Of a stretch of DNA of 17,272 nucleotides, positions 1 through 7,817 are shown one piece after another. Within the stretch, counting starts at the first letter, position 1; the number at the start of each line of letters is the position of its first letter. Under the pieces are notes generated by a model. The model ran no database searches. It was not told the DNA's origin and was given only the letters and a program-made list of their open reading frames with translations. The position numbers and the translations under genes were made by a program. Origin of the DNA: Deltaproteobacteria bacterium (lineage in GTDB: Bacteria; Myxococcota_A; UBA796; GCA-2862545); contig JAFDJI010000021.1 of assembly GCA_019307545.1 (NCBI GenBank), forward strand, positions 1 through 17,272, given 5' to 3'.

Positions 1-1
1 C

Positions 2-2113
2 CTGATGCTCGACGTCCTTGCCGACCACCTGGAGGAGCCCTGGCCCGTATCGGACACCGTCGGCGGTCTGGTGATCTGGGGCGCGGAGTTGGCCCGGCGA
101 TACGACCCGCTCGACGATGCGATCGAGGAGTACTGGGGCGGGGTGGTCGCGGAATCGCTGGAGGGTGACGTGGTGCGCCGGGTGACCCGCACCGGCCGGG
201 AGCTGATTCGGTACACCCAGGTCGCCTTCGCGCCCGGCTCTCCCGAACGGCCCCGCCGTGAAGAGGTCGCGATCACCTCCGAGCTGCGCGACAAGGCGAT
301 CGTGGCGCTCGAGGACGGGATCTTGGCCCTCGACCGCTCGATGGAGATGCGCGCGTTGCGCGAGCTCTCCGAGGATGTCCGCGAACTGGCCACCACCGCC
401 GAGAACCTCCGGGAGATGATGGAGGGGGACCCGGACGCGCAAGAGATGTTCGCCCGCCTCGATCGCCTGGAGCGTCAGCTCGCCCAGATGATGGAGAGCG
501 CCGCTCGCCTGAAGGAGGGCGGTCTCAAGGAGTTCGTCAACCAGCGCCAGGGAGAGCTTCAGAGCCTCATCGACGAGATTCGGGAGGCCATCGCCGAGGG
601 CAGGCTCGACGATGCACGGGAGCTGATGGAGCAGCTCACCCGCCAGATCCAGCAGCTCAGCGAGGGCATCCAGGACAACCTGGAGCAGATGATGGCCGAG
701 GAGAGCGATGCCATGGCACAGGCCCAGGACTTCCTCGAGCAGTTGGAAGAGCTGGAGGAGAAGCAGCTCGCGCTCCAAGAGGAGGTCCGGGAGCTCCGCC
801 AGCAGGGCGATGCCGGCTCGGCCGAACGTGCGGAACAGCTGTGGGAGGAGATCGAGCGTCGAGCGGAACGACTCGCCGAGCGAGGGCAGGCGTACGGCGA
901 AGGGCTGGAGAAGGCGGGTCGCGCCTTCCATGAGCAGGAGGTTGCGGGCGCTGCATCCGATCAGCTCGAGCACTTGCGCGAGTCGGCAAGCGCGCGGGAC
1001 TTGAACGGGGTGCGGCAGACCATTCCCCGGGCCCAACTCGACTGGCGACTTGCCGAGGCGCGGCACGAGAGGGAGGCGGCCCGGGCCCGAGGCAAGCTGT
1101 CTGGGCCGGGGCAGCGCGAGGTCTGGCAGATCCAGCGGGAGCTCCAGGAGCTGGAGGAGCTGGTGGAGGCGCTGGAGCAGACCTCCTCGGGCCTCGATCC
1201 CGAGACCCAGGAGCAGGTGCGTGGGCAGCGCCAGCGACAGCAACAGCTTGAAGGGGAGCTTCAGGGCGCCCGCCAGCAGGCACGGCAGCTCCAGCAGGGT
1301 TTCCCGGTCCGTCCCGAGGGACTGCAGGAGGGCCTCCGGGACGCGGGCGAACAGATGGGGCAGGCCAGCGAGGATCTGGGTCACGCGCGGCCCATGCAGG
1401 CGGAAGGGGCCCAGGAGATGGCCGCTCAGCGCATTCGGGATGCTCGGGAGTCGCTGGAGCGGGCCATGGAGCAGGCGCGCCAGCAGGCCATGCAGCTGAG
1501 CGAGCCCTCCCAACGCGAGCCGTGCGACGAATGCGACGGTGGCGAGGGCAGCAGGGACTCCCGCGCCGAGGTGGAGATCCCCAGCCCCGAGGAGTTCCGT
1601 ACCCCCGAGGAGTACCGGCGCGCGCTGCTGGAGGGGATGCAGCGGCGCGGCGGAGGCGGCCTCCATCAGTCAGGGCCGTCACTGTCTGGAGGCCAACGAC
1701 GTGCCCTGCGCGGTGGAGGTGGTGGAGGCCCTCGAAGCCGCCACCTCCGCGGACCCGGACGAGGTGGCATTTGCCGCGGAGGTCGCCTTCTTCGACGGCC
1801 GGTTCGAGGAAGCCCTCGATCTGGTCACCCGCGCGGCGGAGGCCGGTTGGGAGGACCGCTACGACGAGGTGGCGCTCTACGAGCGCACCCGCGAGGTCAC
1901 CGCGGATTGGACCGATATCGAGCGCGGACGATTCCGTGTTCGCTACCAGCCCGGGATCGACGCGGTGCTCCTCGACGACGCGGCGAGGACGCTGGAGCTG
2001 TCGGAGCGCAACGTCACCCCGTTGCTGGGGGATCCGCCTCCGGGCCGGCTGGACCTGGAGGTCTACCCCGATGGCCGGTCCTTCATCGCCGCCTCGTCCC
2101 TGAGCAAGCATGA
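2..2113 (+). CDS. DUF4175-type coiled-coil protein, 5' partial and C-terminally frameshifted
   Basis: The frame is open through the left edge, so the ATG at 5 is probably internal; DUF4175-type proteins usually carry an N-terminal membrane anchor, which would lie outside the window. The visible part is a long charged, Gln/Glu/Arg-rich coiled coil (about 290-1500), typical of this family. It contains a CDEC cysteine pair near 1525-1536. The segment at about 1567-1642 (IPSPEEFRTPEEYRRALLEG) matches the conserved tail seen just before the C-terminus of DUF4175 proteins. After about 1645 the frame turns into Gly/Arg-rich nonsense up to the TGA at 2111-2113, while the frame of the next gene becomes meaningful. 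The native C-terminus therefore seems to be missing. The gene is upstream of the peptidase and the MoxR/vWA genes, which is a known neighbourhood for DUF4175. The role is probably structural or as an envelope partner of the vWA proteins; this is inferred. Confidence 0.72.
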   Translation: MMLDVLADHLEEPWPVSDTVGGLVIWGAELARRYDPLDDAIEEYWGGVVAESLEGDVVRRVTRTGRELIRYTQVAFAPGSPERPRREEVAITSELRDKAIVALEDGILALDRSMEMRALRELSEDVRELATTAENLREMMEGDPDAQEMFARLDRLERQLAQMMESAARLKEGGLKEFVNQRQGELQSLIDEIREAIAEGRLDDARELMEQLTRQIQQLSEGIQDNLEQMMAEESDAMAQAQDFLEQLEELEEKQLALQEEVRELRQQGDAGSAERAEQLWEEIERRAERLAERGQAYGEGLEKAGRAFHEQEVAGAASDQLEHLRESASARDLNGVRQTIPRAQLDWRLAEARHEREAARARGKLSGPGQREVWQIQRELQELEELVEALEQTSSGLDPETQEQVRGQRQRQQQLEGELQGARQQARQLQQGFPVRPEGLQEGLRDAGEQMGQASEDLGHARPMQAEGAQEMAAQRIRDARESLERAMEQARQQAMQLSEPSQREPCDECDGGEGSRDSRAEVEIPSPEEFRTPEEYRRALLEGMQRRGGGGLHQSGPSLSGGQRRALRGGGGGGPRSRHLRGPGRGGICRGGRLLRRPVRGSPRSGHPRGGGRLGGPLRRGGALRAHPRGHRGLDRYRARTIPCSLPARDRRGAPRRRGEDAGAVGAQRHPVAGGSASGPAGPGGLPRWPVLHRRLVPEQA

Positions 2114-3143
2114 CGTGCAGACCACCGGAGTGGTCGCCCTGTCCAAGTGGTCCCGGCTGCTGATCACCTCCCCGCGAGCCCTGGGGCGTGGCTACACCTG
2201 GCAGGACACCGTCGCCCACGAGTACATCCACCTGGTGGTCACCTACCAGACCGGGGACAAGGCGCCGGTGTGGCTCCAGGAGGCCATCGCCAAGTACCTG
2301 GACAACCGTTGGCGCACCGGTCGCGATGGCTTCCGGGTCTCGGTGGGCTCCCAGGCGTTGCTCGCAGACGCGATCCGAACCGACCAGTTCGTGAGCTTCG
2401 AGAAGATGCATCCCTCCCTGGCCATGCTCGACAGCCAGGAGGAGGCTGCCCTGGCCTACGCGCAGCTTGCGACCTTGATGGCCTACGCCTTTGACCGCGG
2501 GGGAGACGGCGTGCTGCTGCGGGCGCTGCCCATGGTGAAGCGAGGGGTGGACCCCCGGGATGCCTTGGCCACTGCCGCGGGCGCATCGAGCTTCGAGTCC
2601 CTGGAGGCCGGCTGGAAGCAGTACATCCGAGGACTCGACCTGGTGGGGCGGAAGCTACACGCCATGCCCACCGTGCTCGATGGTGGCGACGAGATCGATA
2701 CCGACCCCCTGTTGCACGACCGGGAGGACCTGGCCCGCTACGTTCGCCTCGGTGACCTGCTGCGGACGCGGGAGCGATATGGTGCGGCGCTGGTCGAGTA
2801 TCGAAAGGCCATCCCCGCCGACGAGCCCCGTGGACCCCTGCTGTCCAACCGCATCGCCCAGGTCCACCTGGCCCTGGGGGACCTGGACCTCGCCAGGCAG
2901 GCCCTCGAGGAGTCTCTCGTCGACTACCCGGAGTTCGCGCTCACCCACAAGACCCTGGGCGCGATCCTGCGTGCACGCGGCCAGAAGCGCCTCTCGCTGC
3001 GCTCCTATGAGCGGGCCCGGGAACTCAACCCCTTCGACTCCGAGGTGCAGCGGGCGCTCTCCGAGCTGTACGCGGAGTTGGGGGACGAGAACGCGGCTGC
3101 CCGTCACATGCGATACCTGCGCATCTTGCGCCCGAACATCTGA
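1653..3143 (+). CDS. Peptidase MA-like zinc metallopeptidase with TPR repeats, 5' truncated
   Basis: This is a gluzincin-type peptidase. The zinc motif HEYIH is at 2217-2231 (His 2217 and 2229, Glu 2220). It is followed by PVWLQEAIAKY, whose Glu at 2280-2282 is the expected third ligand. The usual family form is WLxEGxAxY, so Ala replaces Gly here. Upstream, 1680-1850 looks like a TPR-type repeat (CLEANDVPCAVEVV, then GRFEEALDLV). Downstream, about 2720-3130 holds three to four TPRs ending in AARHMRYLRILRP. The frame is open upstream to a GTG at 1539, but that stretch is an out-of-frame reading of the DUF4175 gene and has no ribosome site. Recognisable sequence starts at about 1653-1680 with AAEAAS, resembling the end of a signal peptide. 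The true start and export signal are therefore missing. The stop is 11 nt before moxR, so the two are co-transcribed. It is probably periplasmic and acts with the MoxR/vWA genes. Confidence 0.78.
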   Translation, partial: EAASISQGRHCLEANDVPCAVEVVEALEAATSADPDEVAFAAEVAFFDGRFEEALDLVTRAAEAGWEDRYDEVALYERTREVTADWTDIERGRFRVRYQPGIDAVLLDDAARTLELSERNVTPLLGDPPPGRLDLEVYPDGRSFIAASSLSKHDVQTTGVVALSKWSRLLITSPRALGRGYTWQDTVAHEYIHLVVTYQTGDKAPVWLQEAIAKYLDNRWRTGRDGFRVSVGSQALLADAIRTDQFVSFEKMHPSLAMLDSQEEAALAYAQLATLMAYAFDRGGDGVLLRALPMVKRGVDPRDALATAAGASSFESLEAGWKQYIRGLDLVGRKLHAMPTVLDGGDEIDTDPLLHDREDLARYVRLGDLLRTRERYGAALVEYRKAIPADEPRGPLLSNRIAQVHLALGDLDLARQALEESLVDYPEFALTHKTLGAILRARGQKRLSLRSYERARELNPFDSEVQRALSELYAELGDENAAARHMRYLRILRPNI

Positions 3144-3154
3144 CTGGAGGATCC

Positions 3155-4126
<972 letters not shown>

Positions 4127-4129
4127 GCG

Positions 4130-5053
4130 GTGCCCTGGGATCCCATCGTGCTCTCCAGGGTGCGGCACCTGCACCTCAAGGCCCGCATCCTCACCGATGA
4201 CCTGATGATGGGGGAGCACCGCTCTCGCCGCGTCGGATCGGCGGTGGAGTTCGCGGACTACCAGGAGTACCTGCCCGGGATGGACCTGCGTCACCTGGAC
4301 TGGCGGGTTCTGGCACGGTCCGACCGGCTGGTGGTGAAGCGCTTCGAGACCGAGACCCAGCTTCCCTGCACCATCGTGCTCGACCTGTCCGGGGACCTCT
4401 CCACCGGGGAGACCGCTAGGGGTGGATATGCGCCGTTGGAGGACTCCAAGGCTGGGTATGCGATCACCCTGACCGCGACGCTGCTGTACTGGCTCCATCG
4501 CCACGGTGAGCGGGTGGGGCTGGAGGTGGTCGCCGGCAACGAGGTCCTGCACCGGTCGCTACCCCCCCGGTCCGGGCGTCGTCATCTCCAACTGCTGTTC
4601 CTGGTCCTCGCCGCGGCGAAGCCGGGGGGGGTCGCCGACCTGCAGCCCGCGCTCACCCGGGTGGGCGGTCGGGTGACCCGCCGCGGCTGGGTCGGGGTGG
4701 TCAGCGACGGCATGGAGGAGCCGGCCCGCTGGCTTCCCGCGCTCAGCGCTTTCGCGCGCCGCGGGACCGATCTGCGTTTCTTCCACCTGTACGACCGGGG
4801 AGAGTGGACCCTGAGCTTTCGCCAACCCTCCCTCTTCTACAGCCCCGAGGGTGGGGACCCCCTGGCGGTGGACCCGGGCGGAGCGCGCTCCGCCTTCGAG
4901 GAGGTGGTGGACGAGTACGTGGCGGAGGTACGCGGTGGCGTGGTGCGCTGGGGCGGCCAGTACCTGCTGGTCCCCACCGACCGGCCCATGGAGATGGTGA
5001 TCCGTCGCGCGGTGCTCGGCCGTACCGAACCTCCGGGTGCCCCGTGGCGCTGA
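4130..5053 (+). CDS. DUF58 domain-containing protein (vWA-like MoxR partner)
   Basis: This 307-residue protein carries the DUF58 signature at residues 40-76 (EFADYQEYLPGMDLRHLDW, then ARSDRLVVKRFE). A vWA-like fold follows from about residue 82. The metal-site motif, normally DxSxS, reads DLSGD (85-89): the last Ser is replaced by Asp, so metal binding may be altered. No signal peptide or membrane segment was seen, so it is likely cytoplasmic or membrane-associated next to MoxR. The start is a GTG at 4130, three bases after the MoxR stop, with GGAAGAGG about 12 nt upstream. Its stop overlaps the start of the next gene by 10 nt, indicating coupling. DUF58 genes almost always sit beside moxR and are thought to be its adaptors. 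No biochemical role is established that can be read from the sequence. Confidence 0.93.
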   Translation: MPWDPIVLSRVRHLHLKARILTDDLMMGEHRSRRVGSAVEFADYQEYLPGMDLRHLDWRVLARSDRLVVKRFETETQLPCTIVLDLSGDLSTGETARGGYAPLEDSKAGYAITLTATLLYWLHRHGERVGLEVVAGNEVLHRSLPPRSGRRHLQLLFLVLAAAKPGGVADLQPALTRVGGRVTRRGWVGVVSDGMEEPARWLPALSAFARRGTDLRFFHLYDRGEWTLSFRQPSLFYSPEGGDPLAVDPGGARSAFEEVVDEYVAEVRGGVVRWGGQYLLVPTDRPMEMVIRRAVLGRTEPPGAPWR

Positions 5054-7074
5054 GCCTGCTGGTACCGGCGGCGCTGGCGCTCTCGGCGCTGGTGATCCTG
5101 CCGTTGATCGCCCACATGGCGCGTCAGACCCCGCGGGAGCGACGGCCTTTCGGCGCCATGCTCCTCCTGGAGCGGGTTGTGAAGCGCCTCAGACGTCGTC
5201 GGCGCGTGAAAGACTGGTTCCTCCTCCTGCTCCGGATCCTCGCGCTTCTAGCGGTGGTGTTCGGGGCGGCCGGCCTGCGTTGGTCCTATACCGGTGGCGT
5301 TCCCGAGTTCGGCGGGAGTGGGCGGGTGGTGGTGATCGTGGACCGGTCCATGTCGATGTCCCTGTCCGACGAGGGCACCACGCTGTTGGCGCGCGCGCGA
5401 AGCGGCGCAATCCAACTCGTCCGGGAGCTGCCCGCGGGGACCCTGGTGGGGGCGGTGGTGTTCGGGAACGAGGCGGACCGTCTCGCTCCCTCCCTGACCA
5501 CCGACCACGAGCGGGTGATCGCCGCCCTCGAGGAGGTGCAGCCCGGAGGAGGCACCTCGAACCTGCGCGCGGCGTTGCTGGAGGCGCGGCTCCTTCTGGG
5601 TGGGGAGGTCGGCGAGGTGTTGGTGTTCTCGGACGAGGCCGGCCCGCGGATGGTGGCGGAGGCGACCGGGGAGCTCAAGCGCCTGGTGGAAGCGGGAAGC
5701 GCGGTGATACCTCGCCCGGTGAAGGGGAACCCGCCACGCAACGTCGCCGTCATCAGCGCGGTGTACGGGGACGGCATCGAGGGGGGGCAGGTCACGCTGC
5801 GGATGGCCAACTTCGGCCCCGACCCGGTGGAGGTGGCGTGCGAGGTGGTGCTCCCGGACGGCGCCGAGATCCCGATCTTCGTGGACCTGCCCCCCGAGGG
5901 AGAAGGCGAGGAGCGGATCACGGTGCCTCCCGAGGCCTTGGGCGGGGTGGGACGTGCCACCTGCGAGGACCCGGACCTTCCCTTCGATGACGCTCGCTAC
6001 TTCCACCTCCCACGGGTGGGGGCCTCCCGGGTTTTGGTGGTCGATGGCGATCCCGGGGACACCCCGGTGCGTTCCGAGGTCTACTTCCTCGAGCGGGCGC
6101 TCGCGCCCTGGGGTGGCCTGCGTACCGGAGTGCGCCCCGACGTGGTCACCCCCGCGGGGCTTACGGACCTCGACCCGGAGACCCACCGGGTGGTGTTCCT
6201 CACCAACGTTGCCGACCCCCGGCCGGTCGGCCCCCGCCTCATCGAGTTCGTCCGCAAGGGCGGAAACCTGGTGATCAGCGGTGGGGACAACGTCACCGCG
6301 GAGCGCTACAACGCGGCGCTGGCCACCATCCTCCCCGCGGCGGTGCGCAAGCAGCGGTCCCTGGCCGCCCCGGGAGAGGAGGGCATCCCGCTCGCACTGC
6401 CGGCCGCCGAGCACGAGCTGTTCAGGCCCTTCTCCCGCGGGGGTCGCGCGGGGTTCGGTCGGGTTCGGTCCACCCGGGTACTCACCTTCGAGCCCTACCA
6501 GGAGACCGACGAAGTGCAGACCCTGGCCCGGTATGTCGGGGGAATGCCCGCCCTGGTGGAGCGGCGGGTGGGCAGCGGGAGCGTGCTGGTGTGGACCAGC
6601 ACGGTGGACCTCGGGTGGAGCAATCTGCCCCTCCAGGCGGTGTTCATGCCCCTGGTCCAGGGCCTGGTCACCTACTTGGGGGGCGAGGCCGGGGGAGGCA
6701 CCGCGCGGTTCGACGCCATGGTCGGGGAACGCGTGGTGGTGCCGCTGCCGGACGTGGTGATGGAGCCGGACGTGCTCGGGCCGGACAAGAACCCGGTGCG
6801 CAGCCGCATCGAGGGCTCAAACCTGGTGTTCGTGCCGGAGCGTCCGGGGGCCTACGCGCTGTCCCTGGAGAGCGGGCCTGCCTTGGCCTGGGTTGCGGTG
6901 AACGTCTCCCCCGACGAGAGCGACGTCCGTTCCTACGACTCGGTGGCGGCCGTGGAGAAGGAGTTGAATCCGGAGATGTTCCTCCGCCACCTGGACCTGT
7001 CTTCGGGGCTCTTCGGACTCGCGCTGGTGCTGATGTTGCTCCAGGCGCTGGTGGCCGTGCGGGGTGTTTCGTGA
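5044..7074 (+). CDS. BatA-like membrane vWA protein with GATase-like domain
   Basis: The frame is open from further upstream, but the GTG at 5044 is chosen because it begins the classic BatA N-terminus, giving 676 residues. Residues 2-24 are a membrane helix (LVPAALALSALVILPLIAHM). A basic stretch follows (RLRRRRRVKDW, about 49-58), then a second helix at about 59-77. The vWA domain starts at about 94 with an intact MIDAS motif DRSMS (D100, S102, S104), GGGTS at 168-172 and a later Asp in FSDEAG. A Rossmann-like segment opening RVLVVDGDPGD (around 6030-6060), followed later by RKGGNLVISGG, resembles the class I glutamine-amidotransferase-like fold seen in such proteins. A final helix ends the protein. 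It probably sits in the inner membrane with the vWA domain in the periplasm, as in aerotolerance-type BatA proteins. It overlaps DUF58 by 10 nt and the next gene by 4 nt (GTGA). Confidence 0.9.
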   Translation: MALSLLVPAALALSALVILPLIAHMARQTPRERRPFGAMLLLERVVKRLRRRRRVKDWFLLLLRILALLAVVFGAAGLRWSYTGGVPEFGGSGRVVVIVDRSMSMSLSDEGTTLLARARSGAIQLVRELPAGTLVGAVVFGNEADRLAPSLTTDHERVIAALEEVQPGGGTSNLRAALLEARLLLGGEVGEVLVFSDEAGPRMVAEATGELKRLVEAGSAVIPRPVKGNPPRNVAVISAVYGDGIEGGQVTLRMANFGPDPVEVACEVVLPDGAEIPIFVDLPPEGEGEERITVPPEALGGVGRATCEDPDLPFDDARYFHLPRVGASRVLVVDGDPGDTPVRSEVYFLERALAPWGGLRTGVRPDVVTPAGLTDLDPETHRVVFLTNVADPRPVGPRLIEFVRKGGNLVISGGDNVTAERYNAALATILPAAVRKQRSLAAPGEEGIPLALPAAEHELFRPFSRGGRAGFGRVRSTRVLTFEPYQETDEVQTLARYVGGMPALVERRVGSGSVLVWTSTVDLGWSNLPLQAVFMPLVQGLVTYLGGEAGGGTARFDAMVGERVVVPLPDVVMEPDVLGPDKNPVRSRIEGSNLVFVPERPGAYALSLESGPALAWVAVNVSPDESDVRSYDSVAAVEKELNPEMFLRHLDLSSGLFGLALVLMLLQALVAVRGVS

Positions 7075-7817
7075 CGTCCCGACGTGCGCTGCTCGCCGGG
7101 CTGGTGGCCGGGCTGGCCTTGCCGCGCATCAGCCTCGCCTTCGGCAGGGCCAGCAAGGTGGACATCGCCGAGCTGGACATCCCCGGCACCCTGTCCCGGC
7201 CGAATGCGTGGACACGGATGTTGTACGAGGTGGTGCACACCACCTCCGTGGAGTGCGAGCCACGTTCGGTCCGGATCGCGCCCGACGATCCGGAGCTGTT
7301 CGAACATCCCTTCGCCGCCCTCGTCGGCCGCGAGGCGTTGGACGGGCCCACCACCGAGGGGTTGGGTCAGCTGGCCCGATACCTGGCCTACGGCGGGTTC
7401 CTGTTCATCGACGAGACGACGGGCGCTGAGTCCAGCGCCTTCGACGAGGCGGTGCGCGACCTTTGCGGCATCCTGTTCCCCACCCGGCCCCTGTCGCCCC
7501 TGCCCACGGATCACTCGGTGTACCGGTCCTTCTTCCTCTTGGACCGCCCTGTGGGTCGGGTCGCCCGTTTCCCCTACCTGGAGGGGATCACGGTGGGGAA
7601 CGTCTGCCCCGTCATCTACTGCCGCAACGACCTCAGCGGGGCTTTGGAGCGAGGCGACGACGGAAGGCACCGCTACCCGGTGGTGCCCGGAGGGGAGTGG
7701 CAACGTCGCGAGGCGGTGAAGCTCGGGATCAACCTCATCCTCTACGCGCTCACCGCCAACTACAAGAAGGACCAGGCCCACGTTCGCCAGCTCATGCTGG
7801 ATGGGCGGTTGGAATGA
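7071..7817 (+). CDS. DUF4159 protein with Tat-type signal peptide
   Basis: This is a 248-residue protein. The N-terminus has a twin-arginine leader: SRRALLAG, then a hydrophobic run to about residue 23, with probable cleavage near AFG. This suggests export of a folded protein to the periplasm. DUF4159 features include YLAYGGFLFIDE (104-115), PLPTDHSVYRSFF (143-155) and the C-terminal EAVKLGINLILYALTANYK (214-232), followed by DQAH. The family has a GATase-like fold and typically occurs between two vWA membrane proteins, as here. The GTG start at 7071 overlaps the previous stop in GTGA, and the stop overlaps the next ATG in ATGA, so its translation is coupled on both sides. The family call is firm, but the molecular role is unknown. 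The sequence HYRYPVV-type tail region shows no catalytic triad by eye. Confidence 0.9.
   Translation: MTSRRALLAGLVAGLALPRISLAFGRASKVDIAELDIPGTLSRPNAWTRMLYEVVHTTSVECEPRSVRIAPDDPELFEHPFAALVGREALDGPTTEGLGQLARYLAYGGFLFIDETTGAESSAFDEAVRDLCGILFPTRPLSPLPTDHSVYRSFFLLDRPVGRVARFPYLEGITVGNVCPVIYCRNDLSGALERGDDGRHRYPVVPGGEWQRREAVKLGINLILYALTANYKKDQAHVRQLMLDGRLE

Noticed and set aside
1539..1652. In-frame GTG at 1539 as the start of the peptidase gene
   Set aside because: This stretch is an out-of-frame reading of the DUF4175 coding region, has no ribosome site and gives an Arg/Pro-rich peptide, not a signal peptide.
657..2411. Long - strand frame opposite the DUF4175 and peptidase genes
   Set aside because: Pro/Arg/Gly-rich composition without motifs; an antisense shadow.
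4804..5043. Upstream ATG extending the BatA-like protein by 80 residues
   Set aside because: It overlaps the DUF58 C-terminus in another frame and is Gly/Arg/Pro-rich; the GTG at 5044 gives the expected BatA membrane start.
7463..7813. Longer N-terminus for the vWA/GATase-like gene
   Set aside because: The region is fully explained by DUF4159 in another frame; the ATG at 7814 gives a normal membrane start with an ATGA overlap.
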